A stretch of 64,000 bases of DNA from assembly GCA_002794775.1 (NCBI GenBank), contig NBAY01000063.1, forward strand, positions 186,001 through 250,000, given 5' to 3'. Origin of the DNA: Porodaedalea pini. Its lineage: Eukaryota > Basidiomycota > Agaricomycetes > Hymenochaetales > Hymenochaetaceae. Position numbers and translations under genes: made by a program. A model generated the notes under the pieces. That model did not search any database. It had not been told where the DNA came from and saw nothing but the letters and a program-made list of their open reading frames with translations. Below, in pieces: positions 32,198 through 43,771 of the stretch. Every line of letters starts with the position of its first letter. Position 1 is the first letter of the stretch.

Positions 32198-33515
32198 ATA
32201 TCCTGTTCACCTCAGCAAAGCTTTCTTGACCTTCCTTGAAGAGAGACATCCATATGTCTTGTCGGTATTTGTTCCAGCTAACTGTAAATTATTTCACATA
32301 CAAAAATCTGCATACCGCTACACAGACAAAGGACTGCTAACATATTTCTTATAGGCACAGGCATCTTCCAGCCAGCAGACATCAGCCTTCAAAGGGTCAT
32401 CAAACATATTATAAAGCAAGTTTTCCTTGAGGAGCTCGTGAAGACACAACAGAAACAGCTTTCACAAGGAGTTGCTCTCAAAAGTGTCAAATTCTCAAAT
32501 TCTATCTCAGTCCTTCATAATGCATCAGTAAAGGCCATCATGAGTGTCTTTGACTACATGAACTCATCATTAGGCTAGCAGATCATCCAGATGGTAAATT
32601 TATTATTTATTCTTATATCTACAACTTTTTACTCATTATTATTCTGTTAGGACTCGAACTTTTCCCTTTTCCCTTTTCTTTTATTTTCCCTTTTACCATT
32701 TCTTTTCTTTTAATCACTCCTTTTCGTTATATTTAATCATCTTTCCAATCATTTCCCACACTCCCTCCACATGACCTTCATTCATTCCATTTCTAGTTAC
32801 ATAAACTATACAGTACTTAGATAATCCAGTCTCACAATTGGCGCAAATAAAAGGTTCGAGGAACTCGCATGAACACCTGTTCTGCTTTTCCTCTTACCTC
32901 CGCAACGACCTAGGTGAGACCGCATCCCCTCCTGTAGTAATGTATATTGTATTAATCCTCTTACCTCCACGACGACCTAGCCTGAGTAAGCGTGTCCCGA
33001 GCCTATGCTTGAGTATAGCACGTCCCAGATGACAGTCAGCCGAGGCCTGCCTAGTCCGAGTCATCTCCCAGACTCCCGCCTAACATATTCCTAGGCATGG
33101 TGCAAATGCACCATCAAGACCTATAACTTGTCATTGGACAAGCTAACAGACCTGAACATTTGCCTCAACGACCTTGAGGCATAGCTTGAGGCAGACAAAG
33201 TCCTATCTGATGAAATAGCAGCGCGAAAAACAACAACAGATAATCATCAGTACAGATGTTGAGGGCGAAATTGCCGACAAGAACTACAATGAAATGAATG
33301 AAGATGATGCTGTGGCCCCTCTTTCCTCAGTAGTTGCCAGTGCTCTTAAAATCCAAATCCCAGCTCGCTGTAGTTGCTACTGCACTCATTTGGACAGGGT
33401 CAAGGCGTCTGATACAGGCCTTGCTCTCGTACCTAGCTCTGATGAGGAGGATATATATGCATTTAATGATGACGGAATCGCCTGGGGTGAAGGTGGTCTG
33501 CCTGCTATGCAGTAA
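32198..33515 (+). pseudogene. DDE-superfamily transposase, C-terminal remnant
   Basis: The C-terminal portion of a fungal DDE transposase. It includes the segment VFVPANCTGIFQPAD split by an intron (32284-32354), then a helical region (to 32593), an intron (32594-33094) holding a solo LTR, and a tail exon from 33095. The CTGIFQP-D pattern is typical of pogo/Tigger-like DDE proteins of basidiomycetes. Stops at 32576-32578 and in the last exon, plus a frame change near 33250, show it is dead. The N-terminal part would lie left of element E, outside the window. Confidence 0.65.
32645..33085 (+). repeat. Solo LTR of the main family
   Basis: A 441-bp LTR starting TGTTAGGACT and ending CTAACA with a perfect TATTC duplication (32640-32644 and 33086-33090) and no internal element sequence. 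It fits LTR-LTR recombination. It lies inside an intron of the transposase remnant; without LTR and duplication that intron would be about 55 nt. Confidence 0.93.
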
Positions 33516-34191
33516 ATTCACTTATTTTGATTTTCTTGGATTTTTTTTTGGAATTATAATATTATTTTATTGCGTAACGCTAGATACAGCAAGCAACCCG
33601 ACCCCAGTGTGATGTGTTACGCCCTGCAACCCAACCGGCCTAGCGTTCGCGTGATGGTTGCACCATACAGATAAAGACAGTATTCGACGAGAATGGACAC
33701 AGCTGAGCTAAGCGCATCTGATGCCTGTAATTACGTGACCCATGCTGCCTGATTGGACCAGACGCTCGAATTGTTAACACTTGTTACCATCTATTGCTGC
33801 GAGTACGCTAGTGCGTCGAACAGCGCAGAACATCCTCAAATATACCCTCTTTCTCCTCTGTTAGCTGGTAATCGTGACTTATTTGTATCTTCGTATACAT
33901 GGAGCAACCCAAGGTTGATGATATTTACAGGGCCACTCCGCTTTCTCGTGCCACCATCGATGTCTAGCAAAGAACAGCCCAAGCGAGTCCATAACCTATT
34001 CGGATAAAAATCCTTGGCTGATACGATGCTCCCACCCATATAGTCTAATGTCTTCATCCAATACTGAGACGTACGTACGTTCATTCTTCGACAGAGGTCT
34101 CGGATTCACTCTTTACTCAGTCCGCCAAGCGCGCTCAGATCGCAGACCGAAGCTGCGACGCCGGGTAGTTTAGTGGAAGGAGTGGCACTGT
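33516..34191. other. Non-coding stretch
   Basis: No gene, RNA gene or element end could be supported here. It separates the transposase remnant from the next gene. Confidence 0.5.
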
Positions 34192-36080
34192 ATGTCCTCA
34201 ATCTTCGCTAGAGCAGCCTTTCTCATACTTTTCAATTGCGACTGGACAGTTTTAGCGGTACAAGTTCGGGAGGTCGACCTATTGCCCTCCGTAGGGGCTC
34301 CCGGGGCAGAGGATCGCGTGGATACAGCAGCTCAGCTTATACTGTCAGATCGTGAGTCGTCATGCCCGTGAATCCTTCTTTCTCTGACATTACTCTAGAA
34401 AGAAATCTTCAGCATCTGAGTACGATTCTTTCTATTTGTGCGATCTGTGTACCGTGCTCATAGGGAAGTCAGGATGGTGAAAGATGATTTGCAGTGGAGC
34501 AAATGGAAGACCAATCAGTGTATAACTGAACATACTGCGAGATGGACGAACAGAGACTTCTTCGACCTCATGAGCACCGTCAAGTTCCCACAGTGCATAA
34601 AAAGTCCAGAGGTACGCAATTTGCACCTAGTTGGGATATTTACTTATCTTTTGTCAGGTTTTAAATCACTTCAAGGAGATGGACTATCCTGAATTTGAGT
34701 CATGGGCTTTGAACAAGCCGACTGTGCAAGAGGATCCTTTTCGACTTGGTATTTGTGCACATGCTTTAGCTTCTGACTGGAAGTCACATGCCAACGCAAC
34801 GTCACGACAACATATGGAGGCTGGGCGACGGAAAGGCGTTGATAGTCTGATTGAGCGGTGCGCACTCTGTTTGATGTTTGACCGCATGTCGTTGAAACAT
34901 ACCAGGGCATTCGATCTACAACTGAAGGGAGCGCACCAGTATTGGTACGTCAACTGCCAGATTTTTCTAACATTTTTATCCTTAGCTTCACCTTGCTTTT
35001 GCAGCATGGAGGCTCATATGACTCTCCCCCGTTCCAATGTACATCCAGATCCGTACGAGGCGATAGCCGATGCGGTTACGATAATACCCATTTCATTGGA
35101 TTATCTAAGTGATATCTTGCGAGTCTACTCCTGGTCGTCGCTTGCAGATGCCTTTATATATCATCCCATCTCGTTCGCATTCGAAGCGAAGCTGGTGACA
35201 TTGGCCATTCGACAACTCATATTATATCTTGTCACCGCCCAGCATCATCGACGTGCTCTAGGCTTGCTTGACGCTCCTGTGTTTGGAGCGACTCTAAACT
35301 CCAGCATGTTTGAACTCTATGTCTCTGTTTGGAGCAACAACCGCATAGTGAGTCATTTGTATCTGTAGATAGCAGCAGAAACGACTGAAGTTGAGTAAGG
35401 AAATATTTCCTACGGGCTACGAATGGAATTTTAAACGTGCAGAAGAATTTGTGTCGTGCTATCTCCATCTCTGCACCCTCGCGAAGCATATTATCGAGCT
35501 TCATAAGGAGACGTTCGAGAAGTCAAAGAGCGGCATGGCGGAGAAGCAGATGAACGCAGCCGATTCGCCTTGGCGACATGATAAACGACCTCCCAAAGAA
35601 GACACCAACGCGGATAGCGAGTCTAACCTTGGTGCTGCTAAAAAGCGGAAGCACGACTCCGGTGCAAATGAACGTGGCGATAAGAACGAGATGCAAGAGG
35701 AAGATTGCGACGCGACTGTCGTCGAGACTCAATTTGTGATTGATCAAGTTGTGGACGGAAAGGTCGCACCGTCCAAGCCTTTCCGTCTGACAAAAGTCAA
35801 TCTTTGGGCACTTGAAGATCTTCAGGAGTTCTACAACCCCGAGCCTTCCCCGACGGAGAAGATAATGAAATGGGTGGCCGAGGTCGCAGCGTCGAAACGC
35901 AAACGCAAACGAGCGCAAGATACGTCTGAGACCCTAATGCATACTGCACCTTCCCTGAAGACAAGGGTAGACGACGTCGCAATGTCAAAGCACAGAATGA
36001 CGCTTGCGCGGAAGGCGGCAAGGGGGCCGGTTTGGGTTAGGACGAAGAGGCAGAGAATAGATAACGGATTAGACAGATGA
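34192..36080 (+). CDS. Unrecognised multi-exon gene with basic C-terminus
   Basis: Protein-like frames with plausible GT-AG introns: an exon to about 34613, an exon 34658-34943, an exon from about 35004 to about 35347, and a last exon ending at 36080. The final exon encodes about 230 residues with an acidic/polar stretch and clusters such as KKRK and KRKRKR that resemble nuclear localisation signals. I do not recognise a domain. The start is uncertain (an ATG at 34192 or later), and the joins near 34450 and 35350-35375 change frame without a normal-length intron. It may be a real gene with misjudged introns or a decaying one. Confidence 0.45.
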
Positions 36081-38053
36081 TTATTTGTGTGATCAATTGG
36101 TACAGAAAGAACATTCATAAGCTGGGACACGAAAAGTCTAAGGTTGACGTTACAATTTGATACTCGTTTGCTATGTATTTGGCATGTAGATACAATGAGG
36201 CGTCTCGCAACAAAAGGGGGAAATCACAAAAAAAGTACTAGATCTGAAAGTAAACCATTTAAATTTCGTATTCAGGCCTCGAATCGAAGGAAATAATTCC
36301 AAAGGTGACTATGACCACTGTCTCGCGTTCGATGTAATCATATCAACCTGGGAAGAGATACCAAGGGACACACTGATTTAGAATGCCCTTATAAAAAGGA
36401 GATACTGTAAGTACATAAGGAAAAGGTCTGCTAGTGCGTCCCATGCGTTAGATGCTACTTTGAAGAAATTGCAGAAGCTCGCAGAAGAGTTTTCGCCAGT
36501 CTTCCATACAAAAAAACCATACACATTGCTATGCTATAAAGTGCATAATAAAGCAATGGAGGAGATTTGGTGCCGATAAGTTGTGTGGTATGCAGAGAGC
36601 TAAAAAAAAATTATTTCCTGCCGAGGAGTGCAGGTTTTGACTCTTGAAAGTGAAGGAGAACAAGACGATTCGGATCATATGACTAGAGCATGTTGCGTAG
36701 GCGTCTAGATAATCGATAATCGAATCGATATCCAGAACAATGCAGATGAGCTTACTGAGGACCTACCAGTGTTTCCGGAAACCCTTGTCATGGTTAGGAA
36801 CGCAAATCAGGGAGAAAATGGACAGGGAAATACCAGCATCGAGAGCGCTTTGATAACACCAAGCGACATCGAGAGCGCTGCATCCACACCGCCTGCGAAA
36901 CTCCCGCACATAGCGGCTTTGTGCGCATCCGAGGTTTGTCAATCCAGAGCGTAGCCAATCTGAGCTTCAAGCATTCGTATTGCAGAAAACTGGAGAGGAG
37001 TGAACGGAACCCGTGCAGGCCAATTATGAGATCATCGTATCCAATGACGTTAATGATAGGACATAGTTCGTGCATCACATCCAAATCAGAGATAGCATTC
37101 TGCGTTCGGACTCGGCGCAACGCGACATCTCTAGCGATGATCCTCGAGCCTTCGGCGTGCTCTCAATGACTACATTACCCACAGCCTTGTATTATCTTCC
37201 AAAGTCCTACGGCATATTGGAGGCTCGTCCTCACAGCGCCTATGGAATGAATGAGCATACCCATCGAAGACCACTGTCTATAAAGTGATCTAACAGTCAA
37301 ATACTCAATTCAAAACTTGCAGGGAGTTTAGCCTTTTCTTGAGCCCATGAGACATAAGGCAAAAGAGGCCCGGTTGATGTTTAGAGATGACTGAGCGACT
37401 ATTTCATTGAATGAGTGTCGTGATTGGAGAAACCGATCACCTGCCTGTCGGTTCCGTTACGTCATCCTTTGTATAACGGCAGCAGATCACGGATCAATGC
37501 GGGATCAACGGGCATGTACTGTACCAAGCAGCCAGTTTCCACGCTTGCGATTCACACGCATCCATTGCTACTAGTAATACGCTCTAGCCTGCCATCTGCT
37601 TGGCCCGACGCTCCTCCCGATCGAACAGCTGTTCAAAAAGTTAGTGCCACTTCCCGGAGTGAAACAACCTGAGAGCTTGAAGGAAGTCCATTGAAGTGCA
37701 AACTAGTGCCCAACACGAGCGCAAGTCAATACAGGTACTGCTTATTTCTTTCAAGTCATTGTCTCCAACGAGCACGGCTTTTCTAGCCGACAACACACAC
37801 AAGATATCTAGCAAGAATTTATTTCTTATATGAACATGCTATCAACTCTTTTACAGCTTATCCCGTTCATTTCTACTAGTACAAGCATCAGTCTCAGATC
37901 CAGAATATCGGAAACCAACATCGCCACGTGCAACACTGGCTGTCTCCTTAGCTCGCGTCTTCTCTCTTATGGATGGCTAGTGAATGAAGCCGTGTCAGTG
38001 ACACTCCAAAAGAAGTAAATGTGAACCTTTGTACCATCAGAAGATCTCGCTCG
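36081..38053. other. Stretch without a supported gene
   Basis: About 2 kb of AT-rich sequence with only short open frames and no recognisable motif, LTR or RNA gene. A minus-strand open frame at 36794-37120 has no recognisable similarity and is not called. Confidence 0.5.
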
Positions 38054-39105
38054 TCACATTCCATTTCCGTTCATGCTGCTAAATGTTGTCTTGCCGTTTT
38101 GGCCAAGAGCGCTGTAGTTCGTGCCAATGCCTGAGGCACCCTCAACGTGCTTGTCGCGAACAGTGAGCTCGAGCAGCAAGTCCCCATGGGCGTTGAACAT
38201 GGGATATGCGACGCAGTACTCGTGTGCTTGCACTTGCGCACCTGTCCACTTGCCCTCCAACATTTTCTTCAGTTTGCCTACAACCGCCGAGAAGTCGACA
38301 AAGTCGGGAAACTTCGCCTTGAGCTTGGCGAGCGCCTGTGCCTGCGCCTGCCTATCGTGCTCCGGAGCGACGGCAGAGATATTGGCGGGAGAGAACTTCG
38401 GCTCAATACGTTCGGGATGAAGTTGCACAAGGAGCCCAGACGCGGTGGAGACAAAGTTAATGTTCGCGGACCACGTCGCAGTCGACTCGAAACTTGACAC
38501 AAAGTCAGCATTGAGAAGTACCAGAATACTTGAGAACCCACCTCCAGCATTTGCCTTTACCCTCGTACTTAAGACGCATGTCTACCTTGCCCTGCAAATG
38601 AATAACAGATTTACCATCACGGCTCGTCGGGACTGAGAAGATATTGTGGGTCGAGCCTAGTTATACAATCATTAGAGAATTTCGTTTTGGATGACATGAG
38701 CCGCTTACAACCAATCGTATAACTGTCTTTGTTGTAGAGATCGTTATCGCACGTACGGATCAATTCCTCGTTGTGCGTCCATTTGAACTCGAGACTGTCA
38801 ACGTTGTCCTTCTTCACAGTTTCATTCCAACTGCAATTGGCATCCACATTCCACGATGCCAGCTCAAAGACCCATTGATCGTTCCTAATGTCCGAGAGAA
38901 TCGGCACAATTGTTGTCGCACAATTGATGCGCTCAAGCTTCTTGAGGACGTCGTCAAGGAAAAACCTGCGCGAGAGATACACCATGCTGAGTGGGACCTC
39001 TTTACCGAAGCCACATATCCAGTTTTGTCCGTCCGGAAAAGAGTCAGGCGGAAGCGGTCGATCAGATGTCACCCCCAAGATAACGATTGCATCACGCCCT
39101 GAGAT
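38054..39105 (-). pseudogene. Host gene of unknown function, 3' half, cut by the KDZ transposon
   Basis: The last exons of the gene whose 5' half is at 59971-62383. From right to left: an exon from 39105 to about 38710, a short exon at about 38655-38540 (joined by introns with GT and AG ends), and a final exon ending with TGA at 38054-38056. The tail contains an amphipathic Lys/Ala-rich stretch and ends with a Gly/Asn/Ser-rich segment. I do not recognise the family. Joining 39097 to 59971 through the shared 8-bp CCTGAGAT gives the continuous reading LAISGRDAIVILGVTSDR. Confidence 0.75.
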
Positions 39106-39240
39106 CACTAGTAGTTGCCCCGATTATAAAATAATGAAGGTGGTAGGACCGCAGAGGTTCATGCACGATGGTGCATGGCATTATACTATTATCTATATGA
39201 GCGGTCCGTTATGAAAATAAGCGGGGAGTGAATGCAGTGA
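39106..39240 (+). repeat. Left terminal inverted repeat
   Basis: Aligns over about 130 bp with the reverse complement of 59835-59970, roughly 80 percent identical by eye. The outermost bases differ (CACTAGTAG against AGCCGTGG), and the match is strongest from GTTGC inward. Confidence 0.82.
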
Positions 39241-40300
39241 GGTTGTGAAATTGTATGGGGACCATTGTATTATAATTTTAAAGCCGGTGGTCATAGATAA
39301 ATGAGTACTATGTATGTATTATAATTTAAAAGGTCAGATTTTATATCAATGTGAGGATCGATTCTATTAAGTGAGCATGCGATACAGAGGCCCCCATACA
39401 ATTATTCAAAGCCTTGGTCCAGTTTTAAAATGTACTCGAGTGTGCATTATAATATAAGAACCATTGATTGGGGAACTATTATCTATCATACAAAGAGCAG
39501 GTCACAGTAATTTTATGAATAAACCATGAGATTGGGTTCTGTCATACTATCATACAAAAAATGCGGCCTTCGTGATTTATTCAGTAAGTGGGAGATTCTA
39601 TAAACGAGACCGTGAGCTTCAGTGTATCATTCTATCATACAAAGCAGCAGTCTCGATTTTATATTCGACTAGCTTGTTTTATGACTGGAACCGAGAGGCG
39701 GGGCGGTATTATACAATTATAAAAAGATACGGCTCTGATTTATAATTCAATGGGCCTATCATTCTATAAAGTGACTGGAGGATAGGCGGCTGTTATTCTA
39801 TCATACAAAGCGGCGGTCTCAATTTTATATTCAACTAGCTTATTTTATGATGGGAACTGAGAGGCGTGGCGGTATTATACAATTATAAAAAGATATGGCT
39901 CTGATTTAAAATTCAATGGGCCTGTCATTCTATAAAGTGATCGGAGGATAGGCGGATGTCATACTAATTTCTGATCATACAAAGTACTGGTCACAATATT
40001 TAACTAGGCTATTAATATAACTGGGAGCGAGAGCCTGGGTCATAGTATACAATTATAGCAAGGGTTGGCAGTCTGTCCACTACGCGTGTTATTTTATAAA
40101 AGCAAACACAGAATCATACTAATAAAACGGCACTGATTTTATACTCGTTCGGACTGGTTTTATAAAGCGAACATTTTTATTTCAGAGCCCCGCTATTTAT
40201 AAAAAAGAGCTAGGTCGACTTTGTATGATCGAAGGTAAGCTACTTAATTACGAGTGGATCTATTACGAGTCCTGAAGTACGGCCTTTTAGAAACTTCAAG
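39241..40300. repeat. Left subterminal AT-rich repeat array
   Basis: About 1 kb in which short TA-rich words (ATAAAA, ATTATA, TTTTATA) alternate with GC-richer blocks. The motif ATCATACAAA recurs near 39488, 39551, 39635, 39801 and 39976. The mirror-image motif TTTGTATGAT occurs in the right array, so the arrays are inverted relative to each other. Such arrays may hold transposase-binding sites. Confidence 0.65.
39633..39964 (+). repeat. Two-copy tandem repeat of 166 bp
   Basis: The units start at 39633 and 39799, each beginning TATCATACAAAGC and containing GGCGGTATTATACAATTATA. The copies differ at scattered positions. Confidence 0.8.
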
Positions 40301-40323
40301 TTGAGATGGAACTTAAAAGTAAT

Positions 40324-43300
40324 TTACCTCTTTGGTACAGGCTCTCCACCGCCCTCAGACCCGCGCTTTGGACGTATAGCACTGTTATTGAGAGTCTGTA
40401 TGACCCATGTTACGTCCGAGACAGCACAGGTCCAGTTGCAATTTGATTGCTTTGTTGCAAGGTCAGCATTGGCCCACATCGCAAGACCGAGGACGACTAC
40501 GAAGAGCCCCAGCCGGCCAGAACAGCAGAGGCTATCCAGCCCCTGGCCGGCAGGTATTTTCTGGTTCAGCTTTGGTGGGGTGCGAGCTTTCTGGATCAAG
40601 GTCAGTCGCCATTTGGGCTGCGAAGCTCGCCACCATTCCCACCACGCATCACCGAATTCCGCTCCATCCTTGACCTTTTCAACCTCAAAGTCTTCGCTTC
40701 CAGCACGCAGGAGGTTCACAGCCTTTGTAATCTCAGTTGGTGTGTGCTTTAATGGAAAGTCACGGAACTATACAGATACTCTCAGAAACGCTGAGAATAA
40801 AATAAAAGTGAAACTTACATGTTTAACCACAGCCGCCACCTCAAACTCATGCCAAGCGTTGACAACAGCAATCCAGTCGGGTGTCTTCCAGATAGCCATA
40901 AACCGGTTCGCGAAAGAATCAGCCCATAGCAACATAGACGAAGGGGAGGCACTGAAGAGGTGCTGAGACTGCTCAGGTGGGTTCTCTATTGGTGCCCTAG
41001 GCTCCTCAGCCATCGGAGTGGCTGGTACGCTCTTTTAGTGGATCTCATCAGTATATACTAAGATGGTAGATAATACAAAATCAATTCTCACATTTATGGC
41101 TTCTGTGGCTGGTACGGTGTCCGGTGAGACCTGTGCATCGTAAAAGTTAGTGAATGGTTCATTTAATAAAATGAGCGCGACGGAGTGAGAGCGCTGCAGA
41201 TGACGAAGAAAAGAATCGGAGGAGAGAAGTACATAGTCTGTAGCTCGCAAGCTTCATAGATGCGCACTCTACACACAGCAGCACATCATCACTGTGCTTT
41301 AGTCTGCTACCTATCATCCTGCCCAATGCAATGACTCACCTTATTTTCCTTACTACCTCTACGCCTATCATTTCCAGGGTCAGAAGCGGCAGCTTCATAT
41401 TTTTCTGAAGATATGCTTGGTTTAATCTATGAAAGATAAATATTTAGGAATGTAAAGAAAAAGAAAAGTGAAGGGCTGAAGGCTCACCGCCGCAAGTAGA
41501 CTCACTGATCCAGTAGCGAGTGGAAGAGACACTACTTTACCATCAGCAGGTACCTGCTGTATATCGAGAGGAAGGCTCGTCGCAATTACAGACGGGCTGG
41601 ATGCGATGCTCTTGTGCAGATCGAAGGAGTCGGCAAGAGATGTCTGTGCCGCCCCAGGCTCAGGTGCAGACACCGTCGTGGCCATAGTGCTGTCAATGCT
41701 CATGTCTCTTGGGGGAGGTAACTCAGGTGCAATCTGTTCGTTGGTCCGGTGGTTCGTGTCTGTGTCTGCGCCTCTCCGAGCAGTGCGCCTGACTATCTTG
41801 GGGCGTGGCAGCGGCTGGGGAGCCTTCGCCTCTTTGCCTTTACCTTTTCTGATCCCCCTCCCCTTCGGACGCTTCACTGCGAGAGTCTGGCTAGGAGCCA
41901 GAGAAGACGTTTCCATGACTGGGAGATTGGCGAGCTTGAGGATTGTGTTGATCATGTCGAAGTCGTCAACGTTTGGCTCAAAAGTCAACAGAACATCACT
42001 AATACGTTTGGACTCAACTGGCTTGCCCGAATACATGTCGACCAACCTTCCCATCGCCTCATTGCGTCGTTTGTTTGCTGCAACCTTCTGCTCGTATGGA
42101 TTGATGGGATGAGATATCTTCTTTGCTCGGTTGACGTCGATGCCCTCCTCATGCACAACAAGAGTTGCGCTGTCCCTGGGACGTGATTTCTTCTTTGCTC
42201 TGTTGCTGTCGACATCCTCCTCATGTAAAACAGGAGCTACTCTGTCTCCACGTCATGATGATTTCTTCACTCGGTCGCCATCGACATCCTTCTCATTCAC
42301 AACAAGAGCTAAGTCATCTACTTCGCCTGCTGACCTGTCGGCGCACGAGGCTTCGTCTTTGTTATCAGAGTCAGATTCGGAGCTGTCAATGTCCATGAAC
42401 TTCTTGAATTTGGGTTCGGTGTGGGTCTTCTGTTGGCAAGGTTTCTCCGGGGAATTGTCCAGCGAGTCACCAGATATCTCCGGGCCAACAGGAGGTGCAT
42501 CGACAGAGCAACTCACATGGGCATTAATGTCAAGCTCTGCCGGCGCATTCGAGACTATGACAACATTGTCAAGGGGCGGCTTGTCGCTGTTGTTTTTGAA
42601 AATGAACTTTTCGCGCTGCTCGGAAGCTGCAAAAGGTATTAATTAAATGCGAAATTAATAAAGTACCAAAACAACTTACGATAGGCCGCTGAGAGAAACC
42701 GCTTGTAGGAATCGATGACGTTTGTATGGAATGAGTCGTCCGTACCAGGCCAGTCATTTTTGAGCTGGAATGTCTTGCCTTTATGAAACCTGAGGGTGCA
42801 TATAGCAGCTCTTGAGAGGCAATGCGAAAAACATTTTAGAAGGGGACTTACACATAAAGGCAGAGTGCACCTCCCAGACGCAGCTGAGGTCCTCCAATGA
42901 TAAATGTTCCACTCCATCCGGTCTGCTCATAAAAGTTGTCTAAGCAGCGCTTGAGAGAATGAGGCACGGCCTCGATAGCTCTGTGAGACAAGTTAAGTGG
43001 CGCGTGATGATAATAAGGTTCTAGTACTCACGCGTCAAGCTTTGTATGCGCCGCTGTCTCTTTATCAACCTTGCCGCCTTCATCTCCATCCTTGTTATTG
43101 TCATCTTCCTTGGGCTCGATTGCTTCAATCTTGTGGGAATTATAATCATCGGCTAGCTTCTTGGCACGGGCTTTTACTGCATCAGACTTGTGTTTCTGCA
43201 AGAACTCATTAGCTCGATCACCTGACCAGGCTACAGAAATCTTGGGCTCATTGCCAGCAGCTTTCTCGGCCTTGCAATAAGCCTTGTACAAGCTCTTCTC

Positions 43301-43771
43301 TGGATCAATCCCAGCTGCCTCAGCTTCCTCGCAATGCTTCTTGTAATCAGCCTCCTTTAGCAACTGGAGCCGATTGGGATACATGGCCATGTATGCTGTA
43401 TGCTGCTGATAATGACCTCGCTTCACTGGCGCCTTCGAAAGGTCGAGATAGAATGCATTGCTCATCACTCCTGATCTTCCAGGGTTATGCTTGCCATTGT
43501 AGAACCAGTTATGAATTTTCTATTGTAAATTTAAGTCTTGTGAGTACGGATTATCAAAGGTATCAATACTTACACTTGTAAAATCGACCTTTAGCTTCTC
43601 TCGCTCCTCGTCTGTCTCATCACTTGGTAAGGGGAAGGATCTGAACCACTCCTCAAAAACTGCGCTGAAAAATGTAGGAGTGGATGATGACTCCTGTGCG
43701 TTGTGGAACCGTTCGACCCGACTCGAGAGCCAGGCTTTTTGTGCAGGACACGCCCATGATTTACGACCCAT
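40324..43771 (-). pseudogene. KDZ-element cargo gene 1: multi-exon protein of unknown function, one nonsense codon
   Basis: A nine-exon model with GT-AG introns: 43771-43574, 43519-43033, 42980-42853, 42810-42680, 42626-41488, 41426-41340, 41130-41092, about 41030-40820 and about 40749-40324. The start ATG at 43771 is followed by a Trp-rich N-terminal region (about 50 residues) and a WFYN motif across the first junction. The middle is acidic, with three imperfect repeats built on V-[LV]-[HN]-E-[EK], and is followed by basic RGIRKGKGK-type stretches. The C-terminus has a W-x-W-W-rich segment and a possible hydrophobic helix. I recall similar N- and C-terminal blocks in agaricomycete predicted proteins but know no function. 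TGA at 42253-42255 breaks exon 5 between two repeats and looks like a former CGA. Confidence 0.65.

Noticed and set aside
34160..34290. tRNA-like start (GCCGGGTAGTTTAGTGG) with a later GTTCGGGA
   Set aside because: No acceptor stem closes and the box spacing does not give a cloverleaf.
36794..37120. Minus-strand open frame of 108 codons
   Set aside because: No recognisable motif, no flanking exon signals and no support beyond being open.
39241..40300. Regularly spaced short repeats suggesting a CRISPR-like array
   Set aside because: The repeats are degenerate and very short, the setting is eukaryotic, and they lie at the ends of a DNA transposon.
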